Assembly: GCA_023398815.1 (NCBI GenBank)
Contig: JAEWRW010000020.1
Span: 199,400-263,399, forward strand
DNA from: Bacillota bacterium
Lineage (GTDB): Bacteria > Bacillota > Clostridia > Christensenellales > UMGS416
Direction: 5' to 3'
DNA length: 64,000 nt
In this document: one piece after another, positions 1-8,630 of the stretch
How the letters are laid out: each line of letters begins with the position of its first letter
Position numbering within the stretch: the first letter of the stretch is position 1
Notes under the pieces: model-generated
Database searches by the model: none
Told to the model about the DNA's origin: nothing
What the model saw: only the letters and a program-made list of their open reading frames with translations
Program-made: the position numbers and the translations under genes

Positions 1-1
1 C

Positions 2-529
2 TATCTGCGCCATCCCCTTTTGGAGAACTACCGCCTTGAGGCCGATCGGCTGATCCTCCGGGGAACCGATGTTTCGCTGGATGCCGTCGCGTCTCCTACC
101 TTCCTGGGCTTGCGACAGAAGGATTTCAACGGTTGCCTTTGCTGCGATGTTCGCATTGACGGTGGGGAAGCCGGCATCACCCTGTACATGGACGAAAACC
201 ACCATTATGACCTGGCCATCCGCAAGACCGAGGCCGGGCTGGAAGCCATTGAACGGCTCAATGTCGGCGACATCAAATCCATAGAGGGGCGGGAGTCCAT
301 CGGGAACGGTACGGCCACGTTGGTCGTTCACATGCACAACGACCATTACCGCTTTGCGGTGGTCGCCGATGGCAAGGAGATCCCCCTGGGCAGGGCGCAG
401 ACCCGGTATCTGTCTACGGAGGTTGCCGGTGGATTTACGGGCGTGGTCATCGGCCTGTATGCCTATGGCGAGGGTAATTCCGCGGAGTTTACCAAGTTCA
501 AATGTGAATACGCTGATCTGGACGAGTAG
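2..529 (+). CDS. GH43-type beta-xylosidase/arabinofuranosidase, C-terminal part (5' end outside window)
   Basis: The reading frame is open from base 2, so the gene is cut by the window edge; a TTG at 20 is internal rather than a real start. The 175 visible residues resemble the C-terminal concanavalin-like beta-sandwich that follows the five-bladed propeller in many GH43 beta-xylosidases. It opens with a LRHPLLENYRL-like segment, which in this family joins the catalytic domain to the sandwich, followed by a LGLRQKDF core and strands ending in KFKCEY. The domain shapes the active site of xylan- and arabinoxylan-trimming enzymes. No catalytic residues are visible, so the substrate cannot be stated. 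It converges on the GH127 gene, and both probably act on arabinose-decorated hemicellulose. Confidence 0.75.
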   Translation, partial: YLRHPLLENYRLEADRLILRGTDVSLDAVASPTFLGLRQKDFNGCLCCDVRIDGGEAGITLYMDENHHYDLAIRKTEAGLEAIERLNVGDIKSIEGRESIGNGTATLVVHMHNDHYRFAVVADGKEIPLGRAQTRYLSTEVAGGFTGVVIGLYAYGEGNSAEFTKFKCEYADLDE

Positions 530-634
530 GAGGACAATACCGGAGAAGCATTCTAAGCCCTGAGCCATAGTGCGAAGCCGCGAACGTGAAGAGCAAACGC
601 GTGCGGCGTATCTGGCAGGGCACAAGCGCTAAGA

Positions 635-672
635 AAAGTGCATTTGGCGTGAATCCGCGCCAAATGCACTTT
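635..672. terminator. Bidirectional stem-loop between GH43 and GH127 genes
   Basis: A perfect 15-bp inverted repeat (635-649 and 658-672) with an 8-base loop lies between the convergent GH43 and GH127 stop codons. It is flanked by short A-rich and T-rich runs on either side, so it can serve both strands. Confidence 0.7.
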
Positions 673-730
673 GCTTTCCGTCGTCAAGTTTTGAGAGCGC
701 CGGTGACGGTGGCCAATGGGGGCGTTGCGG

Positions 731-2653
731 TCATGTGGTGGCTTCCGGCAGCCACACACGCATTTGGCTCAACCCCCGGTTGCTCCACGCGTAGTAGGGG
801 ATCAGCGTGACCCGGCGGGCATGCTGCTTGGCCCGCTGGGTGGAATACAGCGCATCGCCGGCCTCAAGCCCAACTCCCTCCACGATAACCTTGGTCATGC
901 CGTTGAGTTCATTGGATGGGAGCAACTCCACCGGCGAATCCGGCTGAACCTGCAGGCACAGCACATCCTCGTCGTTGTCAACGCCCTCGGCGCAGTAGAC
1001 CAGCGGCCCTCGGGTGAAGGCGACCCTTCCGCTGTCCGCGCTGACTTTGCTTGAGGCGTACACCCGCTTGACGCCTAGATCGAACGTCACAACCACTTCA
1101 TCGCTCGCGGTGAACGAGTGGGTCAGATAGGCATAGCCATTGCGAATTTCGCAGTCGATGGTCTTACCATTGAGCGTGATGGCGGTCTGGTCACTCCACG
1201 CGGGCATCCGGATAGCGATGGTCAGTGCCATGCTTTCTTTGGTTGGCACAAAGCGGTAGGTCACCGTGCCTTCGCTGGGGTAGGCGGTGGAAACATGGAT
1301 CTTGCCGCCCACCGAGTCTGACATATCAAGCGTACCACCCATGAAGAGGTGGGAATAGACGACGTCGCCCTCCTGTCCCCAGGCATAGCGGCCGATGGAG
1401 GAGAGTAGGCGCGCCACATTGGGCGGGCAGCAGGCGCAGGCAAACCACCGGGGCCGCTGGGGCAGGGCGTGGCGGTGGGTGATGGCCTGCCCGGAGATGC
1501 CGGGGAGGGCCTCCAACGGGTTGACATAGAAGAAACGGGTGCCATCGAGCTGCATACCGGCCAAGACGCAATTGTACAGCGCGCGCTCCATCACGTCTGC
1601 ATATTCGCCGTTTTTCTCCAGCTCCAGCATCTTGCGGGCGAAGAAGATAAGCCCGATGGACGCGCAGGTCTCGGCATAGGCGGTGTCGTTTGGCAGGTGA
1701 TAATCCTTGGTGAACGCCTCGCCCTCATAGGCCGAACCGATGGCTCCGGTGATGTACATTCTGCGCTGGGTGATATTGCGCCAAAGCGTCCGGCAGGCCT
1801 CGTACAGGCTTCTGTCGTTGGTCTCGGCGGCAACGTCGGCCATACCGGTGTAAAGATACACCGCGCGTACCGCGTGCCCCACGGCCTGGGTCTGCTGCCG
1901 CACGGGCAGGTGGTTTTGGGTGTACTCCTTGTTGGTGCAGTCGTTACCCCAGATCGTCCAGTTGTGCCTCTGGCTCTCTTTGATGAAATACTCGCTGTCC
2001 ACCCCTCTGGTGTTGATGAAGTGTTCCGCCAATTGCTTGTATTTTGTGTCCTGCGTGCGGCGGTACAGGCGCATCAATGCCAGTTCCACCTCGGGGTGGC
2101 CGGGGTATCCCTCGGTTTCCTCCACCACAAAGCGCTGGTAGATGTGGTCAGCCATGCGGCACATGATGTCCAGCAATTTCGTCTTGCCGGTGCAGTCGGC
2201 ATACGCCACCGCGGCCTCCATCATGTGGCCGGCGCAATATAGTTCGTGTGCCTCTTCGAGGTTTGTCCACCGCTTGTCCGGGGCCTTTACGGTGAAGTAG
2301 GTGTTGAGATACCCATCCGGGTGCTGCGCCCGGCCGATGAGGTCAATGATGGCATCGCAGCGCCGTTCCAGCTCCGGGTCCGGTTGGAGGTGCAGGGAAT
2401 AGGCCGCCGCCTCCAACCACTTGGCCACATCGCTGTCCTGGAACACCATTCCATAGAATTCCCCATCGTTGGCACCACTCTCCATGACCTTAGCGGCGGC
2501 TCTGAAGTTTTCAATGGCGTGGCTTTTGGCGGCGCCTTCGATTTCGTCGTTGAGAACCTTCTCCTGATAGGGGATGACGGTATCCTTGACCAAATCGATG
2601 TAGCGGCCCAGAAAGGAATCGTCCACACGAAATTGCTTGAGCAAATCATTCAT
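731..2653 (-). CDS. GH127 beta-L-arabinofuranosidase (DUF1680 family)
   Basis: 640 residues, the normal length for GH127. The family releases beta-L-arabinofuranose from arabinooligosaccharides. The active-site layout of the characterised enzyme HypBA1 is present: Glu312 in YEGEAF (acid/base position), Glu328 and Cys330 in YAETC, and Cys408/Cys409 in the ACCPPN motif, matching the zinc-cysteine centre. No signal peptide is seen, so a cytoplasmic enzyme acting on imported oligosaccharides is likely. The start at 2653 was chosen because it has AGGAGG just upstream; longer versions would run into the AraC gene. The upstream region carries direct repeats typical of an AraC operator. Family assignment is firm; substrate preference is inferred. 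Confidence 0.92.
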   Translation of the reverse strand: MNDLLKQFRVDDSFLGRYIDLVKDTVIPYQEKVLNDEIEGAAKSHAIENFRAAAKVMESGANDGEFYGMVFQDSDVAKWLEAAAYSLHLQPDPELERRCDAIIDLIGRAQHPDGYLNTYFTVKAPDKRWTNLEEAHELYCAGHMMEAAVAYADCTGKTKLLDIMCRMADHIYQRFVVEETEGYPGHPEVELALMRLYRRTQDTKYKQLAEHFINTRGVDSEYFIKESQRHNWTIWGNDCTNKEYTQNHLPVRQQTQAVGHAVRAVYLYTGMADVAAETNDRSLYEACRTLWRNITQRRMYITGAIGSAYEGEAFTKDYHLPNDTAYAETCASIGLIFFARKMLELEKNGEYADVMERALYNCVLAGMQLDGTRFFYVNPLEALPGISGQAITHRHALPQRPRWFACACCPPNVARLLSSIGRYAWGQEGDVVYSHLFMGGTLDMSDSVGGKIHVSTAYPSEGTVTYRFVPTKESMALTIAIRMPAWSDQTAITLNGKTIDCEIRNGYAYLTHSFTASDEVVVTFDLGVKRVYASSKVSADSGRVAFTRGPLVYCAEGVDNDEDVLCLQVQPDSPVELLPSNELNGMTKVIVEGVGLEAGDALYSTQRAKQHARRVTLIPYYAWSNRGLSQMRVWLPEATT

Positions 2654-2686
2654 GGTTTCCGGCCTCCTCTTTTGGTGTGCAGCTGT

Positions 2687-2748
2687 AATATATTCTGCCC
2701 GAGAGGCGACTGGAATGGAGAATTGGCTTCTCCGCATGGAGGATTGGC
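2687..2748 (-). promoter_or_regulatory. Putative GH127 promoter with AraC-type direct-repeat operator
   Basis: On the minus strand two 13-mers, GCCAATCCTCCAT (2748-2736) and GCCAATTCTCCAT (2727-2715), match at 12 of 13 positions and lie exactly 21 bp apart. The promoter-proximal copy touches a poor -35 (TTCCAG), followed 17 bp later by TATATT (2692-2687). Two helical turns between half-sites, abutting a weak -35, is the classical activation arrangement of AraC-family proteins. Confidence 0.55.
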
Positions 2749-2756
2749 CGAAATGG

Positions 2757-3635
2757 CTAGGTTTTGGGAACGTAGGCGTCTCTGAACTTTTTGGGGGAGA
2801 GGCCTTTCTCTCGGCGAAAGGTTTTGCTGAAGTAAAACGCATCGTAAAACCCGGTGGAGGCGGCAATCTCGGCCATGGGCCATTCGGTCTCGCACAGTAG
2901 CTTCACGGCCTTTTGCATCCGCAGCATCAATTGGTACTCTTTGATGGTCATCCCGGTTTTCGCCTTGAACAACGTGCCAGCGTATTTGTACGATACTCCG
3001 ACCTCACGTTCCAGCTCTTCCGCCGCAAAGGGCTTGCATGCGCTTTGCTGCAAGAAATGGATGACTTTCTCTGCAACAGTCCCATTGTGCATATCGGCAG
3101 CGTTCCCATTGGCAAGTTCAATGCTGTGCAGCAGGATTTCCCACATCAAAAGGTTGAGCCTGACCAAATCTGCCCCATGGGCGGACTTGAACAGTTGTAT
3201 TAGTCGCTCCATCTCCTTCTGCAGCCCACACGCCGGTGGCACCTGCAGAAGCTTCGGCAGAGTGAGGATGCCCCGATGGTCGCCAAGGGGAATCGTGCTT
3301 CGCTCCCGATAGGGGTTCGTATCACTCAGCGGCTCCCTGCCGTCCTCCGCCGCAGCGCAGTGGAAGTGAGCGTAATACCAGGAGGTTCCCTCCAGAAAGG
3401 GCTTGACGCCCCAATGGTGGATGCCGGCTTTTAGGAAGAAAAGTGACCCCGGTACCAGTTCATACGCCGTGCTGTCTTCGATGATCTCCATTCCACCTTT
3501 TTGCAGGTAGATGATGACGTTGAAATCGACGACGCGGTCGCGGTGGACGATCGGCTTGAGAGCCCGCCCAAAATCCGCCTCGATGACCAGCGGCATGGAG
3601 TCACACGGGATTTGACACAGATGAGGGTGAGACAT
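2757..3635 (-). CDS. AraC family transcriptional regulator with cupin sensor domain
   Basis: 292 residues. The N-terminal half (about 1-170) looks like an AraC-type cupin sugar-binding domain (VDFNVIIYLQKG, GSLFFLKAGIHHWG). The C-terminal ~100 residues hold the double helix-turn-helix, with the second helix-turn-helix signature FYDAFYFSKTFRREKGLSPKKFR. It probably senses a pentose or an arabino-oligosaccharide. The start at 3635 follows GGAGG; the upstream in-frame codons lack a ribosome site. It lies directly upstream of the GH127 gene on the same strand, with about 100 bases between them that contain the predicted operator. It therefore most likely activates GH127 and perhaps the GH43 gene. 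The ligand is unknown. Confidence 0.88.
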   Translation of the reverse strand: MSHPHLCQIPCDSMPLVIEADFGRALKPIVHRDRVVDFNVIIYLQKGGMEIIEDSTAYELVPGSLFFLKAGIHHWGVKPFLEGTSWYYAHFHCAAAEDGREPLSDTNPYRERSTIPLGDHRGILTLPKLLQVPPACGLQKEMERLIQLFKSAHGADLVRLNLLMWEILLHSIELANGNAADMHNGTVAEKVIHFLQQSACKPFAAEELEREVGVSYKYAGTLFKAKTGMTIKEYQLMLRMQKAVKLLCETEWPMAEIAASTGFYDAFYFSKTFRREKGLSPKKFRDAYVPKT

Positions 3636-3668
3636 GCATTCCTCCGGCAGCGTCTGTACTATTGTTTC

Positions 3669-3721
3669 AATATACCATACTGTCTGCTCCATTTGGACTA
3701 AACAATCAGAGCAAGCAGACA
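3669..3721 (-). promoter_or_regulatory. Putative araC-gene promoter with flanking inverted repeat
   Basis: An extended -10, TGGTATATT, is read on the minus strand at 3677-3669, about 35 bases before the start codon. Upstream, an 8-bp inverted repeat TGTCTGCT/AGCAGACA (3681-3688 and 3714-3721) brackets the -35 region and could be a repressor or autoregulatory site. Confidence 0.4.
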
Positions 3722-3752
3722 ACAGCGGCGGGTGGGAGGGTGGGATACAATG

Positions 3753-3793
3753 CCATCAGCCGGAGGTTGCGCTCGCAACGCTACGGCTGATGG
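3753..3793 (-). terminator. Compound stem-loop after the envelope operon
   Basis: A 10-bp perfect stem (CCATCAGCCG 3753-3762 with 3784-3793) encloses a second perfect hairpin (GTTGCG 3766-3771 with CGCAAC 3774-3779). It lies downstream of the last gene of the minus-strand operon. There is no strong T-run after it on that strand, so efficient termination is uncertain. Confidence 0.45.
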
Positions 3794-3821
3794 GAAAAAG
3801 CGTCTGCTGTGTCCTATGGGG

Positions 3822-4259
3822 TCATTCACCGCCCGCGGCCGTGGAAGAGCCGGGAGAGCCGAGCAACTCAAACACATAGACCACAATGCCGGCCAACACC
3901 AGGCCAAAGCCCACAATCCAATACAGTTGGGTCCAGTCGTTTTCGGTGCCGTAAATCTCCAGCACACCACACACGATGCTGCCAACGGTCAACGTAGCGA
4001 TGCCGCAATGGTGCAGGTGTAGCGCCAACCGACCGGGAAACCAGCCGTTGGCTTGCCGCGCCAGCAGAGCAAAGGGCAGGAGGCCACCAACCAAGGGGAA
4101 GGCGAAGGCATAGAGCATAAAGCCCGAATAGATCCCATGGCTGAACTGCTCGTACACGGTGCCAAACAGCACGCAGAACAGGGTGATCCACAGGTACACA
4201 AAGCTGGTGCGGCGAACCCGTTTCCGCTGTTCCTCAGTAGCCGATGTAAACAATATCAC
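3822..4259 (-). CDS. Small four-helix membrane protein of unknown function
   Basis: 145 residues with four predicted hydrophobic helices (about 22-42, 47-67, 83-103 and 113-132) and short charged ends; no enzyme motif is visible. Start: a GTG at 4259 has AAAGGAG five bases upstream, and it lies inside the end of the preceding gene (26-base overlap), which implies translational coupling. It is the last gene of the operon that carries the polyphosphate polymerase, beta-helix lipoprotein and glycosyltransferase. The context suggests a membrane accessory role in that envelope pathway, but function is unknown. Confidence 0.75.
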   Translation of the reverse strand: MILFTSATEEQRKRVRRTSFVYLWITLFCVLFGTVYEQFSHGIYSGFMLYAFAFPLVGGLLPFALLARQANGWFPGRLALHLHHCGIATLTVGSIVCGVLEIYGTENDWTQLYWIVGFGLVLAGIVVYVFELLGSPGSSTAAGGE

Positions 4260-5229
4260 TCACGCTCCTTTCCTGGATGCTCTGGCCGTTTGTCGTGGGG
4301 TTGTTGACGACCTCGCCGTTGAAGTACATGGTGGAGGAGCCGCCGCCGTCCAGGTTGTAGGCGGTCTCCACGCCCAGCGTTTGCATGAACTCGGCCAGCT
4401 GATAGAGCGACAGCCCCTGGCTTTCACTGGTGCGCCCGTCGGAGACGACGAAGTAATAGTGCAGATCGCCCGCCACGCCGATGGCCGTACGCGGGTTACT
4501 GGCCTTGGCCCGGCCTACTTCATCGTCCGTCGTCACCGACACCTCGCCGTTCTCCACCAAAGCGGGGCCGAAGGACAGAACTTGCTGGGCGCCGGCTTCC
4601 AGCAGTGAGGCTGCGGTGGTGTCGCTCTCCGTAGCGATGGAGAAGGAACCGTCGGCCCCGATGACAAGGTCCTCCTGGCCACCGGAAGAGCTCTCGCGAT
4701 AAAGCACGCCGTTGCGGAGCACATAACCGCTGCGCTGGGAGCCATAGAAGTCGCCGTTGATGGCCAGGATGGCGTTTTGGGCTGAGGCCATCTGGGAGGT
4801 TTTCTCGGTAATGTTCTGGCCGTAGGCGCTCTGCGCGAAGGCCGTTTTCAGATATTCCGGTGAGGACACCTGCACGTCGGCCACATAGATGGTGGTGTCA
4901 TACTCCCGGTATTCGGTGAGGGTGATGCTGATGTTCTCATCGGTGTAGGAGTCTTCCGTGGCTATGGCTGTTTGTGTAACGTCACTGCTAGTTTGTCCGG
5001 CGTCGTTGGTGCCGCTCGCACTGGCGCTTGGGGTGCTCTCGCTGGAGCTGTCACCCTGCTCCGTGGCCTGGGCGGTTGCCGCAGTGTCCGTTATTGCTGT
5101 TTGGTTGGTTTGGGTTGGCACCACGGTGTACACCTTGGCGATGACAAAGGTATCCAGCAGCACGAACAGGGTGAAGGACACCAGAATGGTTGTGTAGAGG
5201 TAAGTCCAGGCATGTTTGAAGCGTTTCAT
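4234..5229 (-). CDS. Membrane-anchored phosphodiester glycosidase family (NAGPA/DUF2233) protein
   Basis: 331 residues. One N-terminal membrane anchor (about 14-37) is followed by a Ser/Thr-rich linker (40-95) and an extracytoplasmic NAGPA-type domain (about 100-331). Family landmarks are AINGDFYG, YVLRNGVLY and the C-terminal YNLDGGGSSTMYFNGE. Members remove or process phosphodiester-linked sugars; bacterial ones often sit in exopolysaccharide loci. The gene lies 38 bases after the glycosyltransferase gene and overlaps the next gene. A role in trimming or modifying a phosphodiester-linked surface glycan made by the same operon is inferred. The exact substrate is unknown. Confidence 0.85.
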   Translation of the reverse strand: MKRFKHAWTYLYTTILVSFTLFVLLDTFVIAKVYTVVPTQTNQTAITDTAATAQATEQGDSSSESTPSASASGTNDAGQTSSDVTQTAIATEDSYTDENISITLTEYREYDTTIYVADVQVSSPEYLKTAFAQSAYGQNITEKTSQMASAQNAILAINGDFYGSQRSGYVLRNGVLYRESSSGGQEDLVIGADGSFSIATESDTTAASLLEAGAQQVLSFGPALVENGEVSVTTDDEVGRAKASNPRTAIGVAGDLHYYFVVSDGRTSESQGLSLYQLAEFMQTLGVETAYNLDGGGSSTMYFNGEVVNNPTTNGQSIQERSVSDIVYIGY

Positions 5230-5267
5230 GATTCCGTCCTTCTTGTCATAGTGGGCAGATTCGACAG

Positions 5268-6371
5268 TTACTGGTTCGCCCCGCCCTCATGTGAGGAGGG
5301 CACAGTCAGCGGTTTCCCTTCGGCGATTCCCTGCCGGCGGAACACAACGAAGCGCTGTGCCAGCCAGCTTAGGAGGAAGAAAACCACCTCGGTCAGTACC
5401 TTTGCCGCATAGGGGTTGAGGCTGGCAGCGTTCACGAGCATATGCAGCACCAGCGTGTTGCCGGCCAGGATGGTCGCTGCCAGCAGGAAGTATTGCAACG
5501 CTGATTTGCCCACATGGGCGTTGCTTTGGAATACCAGCTTGCGGTTCAGCGTGTAGTTGATGCTGGCACTGACGACACGCGCACAGAGGTTGGATACCAT
5601 CAGGTTGCCGGTCAGCAGCGTCAGCATGCTGTAGAGGCCGTAGTCCACCAGGAAACTGGCCAGGGAAGACAGGGAAAACCGAAGGATTTCTTTGTAGATG
5701 CGCAAGGAGTCTTTCAGCGTGTGAAAGTGCGACCCCGCGTTGTTGTCGGTGTATATGGTAGCGATGGGTATCTCCTCCATGGGCGTATTGGTTCGTGCCA
5801 GTGAAAGCAGCACGTTCATTTCGTATTCGTACCGGTCCCCGGGGATTGCCAGCAGTGCCGGCACTAGGCTGGCGTGGAAGGCACGCAGGCCGGTCTGGGT
5901 GTCATGGATGGGTCTGCCGGCGGTCAAGCCGAAGATGAGGCGGGTTACCGTGTTGCCAAAGCGGCTGCGCAGCGGAACGTTCCCCTGCAGCTTGCGGCTG
6001 CCCAGCACCAGCGTGCCAGGGCGCCGCTTAGCCGCTTCGCAAACCAGCAGGGCGTCGGTGATGCAGTGCTGCCCGTCAGCGTCCAGCGTCACCACGGTGT
6101 AGTCACCGGCCTCACTGTTGCGGATGAACTGCAGGCCGGTTTTGATGGCGCAGCCTTTGCCAAGGTTTTCCCGGTGGGTCAGAACGGTGGCAGAGGCGGC
6201 TGCCTGCCGGAACAAATCTGTATAGGCCTCGCCGCTTCCGTCGTCCACCACGATCACCCGGAACCCTGCCCACGCGGCGCTTTGAATGAGTTCCAGTAGG
6301 ATGGGCTCGGGCTCATAGGCGGGGATCAATGCGAACCGCATTCCGTTTTCTGCCACCGTTCCCACCTCCAT
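5268..6371 (-). CDS. Family 2 glycosyltransferase fused to a GtrA-like membrane domain
   Basis: 367 residues. Residues ~10-225 form a GT2 domain of the polyprenyl-phosphate-sugar synthase type (IPAYEPE, VIVVDDGSGE, LDADGQHC, GSRKLQGNVPLRSR). Residues ~245-355 form a GtrA-like domain with four membrane helices. Fusions of this kind are expected to build a lipid-linked sugar and assist its flipping, so that an extracytoplasmic enzyme can use it. The start is uncertain: ATG at 6371 overlaps the upstream stop as TGATG, GTG at 6374 is in the same frame, and an ATG at 6341 is possible. Its operon neighbours are a beta-helix lipoprotein and a phosphodiester-glycosidase homologue, so cell-surface glycosylation is the likely role. 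Confidence 0.88.
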   Translation of the reverse strand: MEVGTVAENGMRFALIPAYEPEPILLELIQSAAWAGFRVIVVDDGSGEAYTDLFRQAAASATVLTHRENLGKGCAIKTGLQFIRNSEAGDYTVVTLDADGQHCITDALLVCEAAKRRPGTLVLGSRKLQGNVPLRSRFGNTVTRLIFGLTAGRPIHDTQTGLRAFHASLVPALLAIPGDRYEYEMNVLLSLARTNTPMEEIPIATIYTDNNAGSHFHTLKDSLRIYKEILRFSLSSLASFLVDYGLYSMLTLLTGNLMVSNLCARVVSASINYTLNRKLVFQSNAHVGKSALQYFLLAATILAGNTLVLHMLVNAASLNPYAAKVLTEVVFFLLSWLAQRFVVFRRQGIAEGKPLTVPSSHEGGANQ

Positions 6372-7924
6372 CACGAACCGCTGCCCTGGCCGCCAGAGCC
6401 CCCGGGACGGTTGCCGCCGCGGCCGCCCTGGCCGCCCATGCCGCCGTTGCCGCCGGATTCGGTCAGATCACCGCCGGTCTTGGTCCAGGTGCCGTTGACG
6501 TCGATGGTGTCGCCTTCGTTGAGCATGGCGGCGGTCAGGCTCACCGTGCCCCCGGTCATCTCGGCGCTGCCGTTGGAGTCGATGGCGTCACGGCCGCCAT
6601 TGACGGTGATGGTGCCACCGCTGATGAGCAGCCACGCGCTGGAGTCAACGGCGAATTGGTCGCGTCCGAATTGCCCCTGCTCCTGATCGTCGTTGCCGCC
6701 GGCCAGGTTGATGCCGTCGTCGGTGGTGGTCATCGTGATGTCGCCGCCGGAGATGGTCATTGTCGTCGACTCCATGCCCTCGTAGCAGGTGGTGATGAGG
6801 ATCGTGCCGTTGGATACAGTCATGTCAGCGTCGGCGTGGATGCCGTCGTCACCGCTAGCCAGCGTGAATTTGCCGCCGTTGATGGCAATGTTGCCGTTGG
6901 TGTGGATGGCGTCGTCGGCGCTGTCGATGGTGAAGGTGCCGCCGGAGATGGTGATGCCGGTGCCAGCCTTGATGCCCTTTATGCTGTCGCCTTCGGCGGT
7001 GCTCGCTGCCGTGCTGCCACCGCCAGCGTTAATCTCATACTCGCCGTCTTGGATGCTCACGACGGTTTCCGCCTGTACGCCATCGAGCTTGGCGGTGATG
7101 TGGAAGGTGCCATTCTCCAGGCTGACCCAGCCCTTGTCGCTGTCCGTGGTGTTGTTGGAGTGGATGCCGTCGCCGCCGGCGTTCAGCGTCAGCGTGCCGC
7201 CCAGCACCGTGACCGAATCGCGGCCCCGGATGGCATCGTTGGCGGCGGTGATGTCCAGCGTGCCGCTGACGATGACCAGATCGTCCTTGGAGCCGATGCC
7301 GTTATTGAAGTTGCCATGAACCGTGAGGCTGCCGTTGCCACTGACCGTAAGGTCGGCCTTGGCAAAGATGGCGGCGTCGGGTTCCTGTGCCGTCGTGTCG
7401 TCATAGGTGTAGCTCGTGGCATCAGTGACAGTATTTTGGGTACCATCAGCCAATATTAGAATCAGCTTTTTGGCCTGTTTCGCATAAATTGCCGCGCTGG
7501 TGTTGCTGGTGATGTCCACGCCGTTGAGTACAAGCTGCACCGTATCGGTGCTCGGGGCGTTGATGAGGATTTGGCCATTGGTAAGCTGGCCGCTGAGGAC
7601 ATAGAGGCCGCCGGCGGTGATGGTCAGGGCGGTGCCGTTGGCCGTGGCACCGGTGCCGGTGACACTAATGGAGCTGCCACCCAGCGTGATAACGGCCTTG
7701 GCGTCATCCTGGTTCCAGGCGTCGTCAGTGTCGGTTTCGGTGTATTTGACGGAGATCTCCGACGCGATGGCTGCACTGGTGGTGGATGTGGCAGTTTGTG
7801 CCGTGGTGTTGCCGGTGGTCGCGGTTGCCATTGTGGTGTTCGGTGTCTGGGTGGTGCAGCCCGCTGCCAGCGCCGCAAGGATGGACAGCAGCAGGGCCAG
7901 GGTTTTCATTCTTCTAAGCTTCAT
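6371..7924 (-). CDS. Secreted beta-helix lipoprotein, Cthe_2159-like carbohydrate-binding family
   Basis: 517 residues. Signal peptide with lipobox LAAGC; Cys23 is the predicted lipidation site. After a Thr/Ala-rich spacer, the body is a right-handed beta-helix with recurring rungs such as SADDAIHTNGNIAINGG and SGDDGIHAD, whose Asp-Asp pairs suggest calcium sites as in the Cthe_2159 family, reported to bind acidic polysaccharide. The tail (about 490-517) is almost entirely Gly, Arg, Ser and Gln. The start at 7924 follows AGAAAGGA. It is third in the operon after the polyphosphate polymerase and DUF4956 genes, a neighbourhood that recurs with this family. Likely a surface polymer-binding protein; the ligand is unknown. 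Confidence 0.85.
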   Translation of the reverse strand: MKLRRMKTLALLLSILAALAAGCTTQTPNTTMATATTGNTTAQTATSTTSAAIASEISVKYTETDTDDAWNQDDAKAVITLGGSSISVTGTGATANGTALTITAGGLYVLSGQLTNGQILINAPSTDTVQLVLNGVDITSNTSAAIYAKQAKKLILILADGTQNTVTDATSYTYDDTTAQEPDAAIFAKADLTVSGNGSLTVHGNFNNGIGSKDDLVIVSGTLDITAANDAIRGRDSVTVLGGTLTLNAGGDGIHSNNTTDSDKGWVSLENGTFHITAKLDGVQAETVVSIQDGEYEINAGGGSTAASTAEGDSIKGIKAGTGITISGGTFTIDSADDAIHTNGNIAINGGKFTLASGDDGIHADADMTVSNGTILITTCYEGMESTTMTISGGDITMTTTDDGINLAGGNDDQEQGQFGRDQFAVDSSAWLLISGGTITVNGGRDAIDSNGSAEMTGGTVSLTAAMLNEGDTIDVNGTWTKTGGDLTESGGNGGMGGQGGRGGNRPGGSGGQGSGS

Positions 7925-7943
7925 TTTGTACCATTCCTTTCTG

Positions 7944-8621
7944 CTACATTTCATAGCGGTTGGTGACCGGTATGCCGCAACTGACCGTCAGGTTGCCGTT
8001 GCGTTGCCGGATCTCGTCAATCATTTCCTTTGTCTTGTCTTCGCCCTTCAGCGTGATGTCGTATTGCAGCTCGTACAACCCACCCAGATTGGTGGTGCGC
8101 ACCTTGCGCAGGCTGTTGCGGCTGGTGAAGCGGTCAAAGATGTCGTCGAAGGCGTGGGCATAATCCAGATCCTCCGGTATGGTGATGCGCAGGCTCTTGT
8201 CGCTGCGGCTGCCCTCCCCGAAGGGGGAGAATGTCAGCACCAGAGTAGCTGCGCCAACGATGAGGGCGAAGAGCCCCGCATAGACCACATACCCCATGCC
8301 GCAGGCGAGGCCCACCGCCATGGAGAAGAAGATGGTGAGGATCTCCCGGGCGCTCCCCGGCGCTGAGCGGAAACGGATGAGGCTGAAGGCGCCCATGACG
8401 GCCACGCCGGCGCCCAGGTTGCCGTTGACCACCATGATGACGCTTTGAATGATGACGGGGAGCAGTGCGATGGTGATGACAAAGGGCTTGGAGTAGTTGT
8501 TGCGGAACATATAGACGAAAGCAATCACCAGCCCCAGCACCAGGGATACGGCTGTGCAAATCGCGACTTCCTGCAGGGTGATGGCTCCGCTTTGGGCAAG
8601 AATGCTGGACATCATTTTCAT
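7944..8621 (-). CDS. DUF4956 domain membrane protein
   Basis: 225 residues with four N-terminal membrane helices (about 15-36, 46-64, 67-85 region and 97-130) and a soluble C-terminal domain. The conserved loop GNLGAGVAVMGAFSLIRFRS between helices is the family hallmark. DUF4956 genes are regularly found next to VTC-type polyphosphate polymerases, as here: the polymerase stop is 9 bases upstream. Ribosome site AGGAGG precedes the ATG. The function is not established; a partner or export role for the polymerase product is an inference from context. Confidence 0.88.
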   Translation of the reverse strand: MKMMSSILAQSGAITLQEVAICTAVSLVLGLVIAFVYMFRNNYSKPFVITIALLPVIIQSVIMVVNGNLGAGVAVMGAFSLIRFRSAPGSAREILTIFFSMAVGLACGMGYVVYAGLFALIVGAATLVLTFSPFGEGSRSDKSLRITIPEDLDYAHAFDDIFDRFTSRNSLRKVRTTNLGGLYELQYDITLKGEDKTKEMIDEIRQRNGNLTVSCGIPVTNRYEM

Positions 8622-8630
8622 TTCCTCCTT

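Noticed and set aside
1469..2242. 257-residue plus-strand open frame opposite GH127
   Set aside because: Shadow; the minus strand carries the GH127 Cys/Glu active-site motifs.
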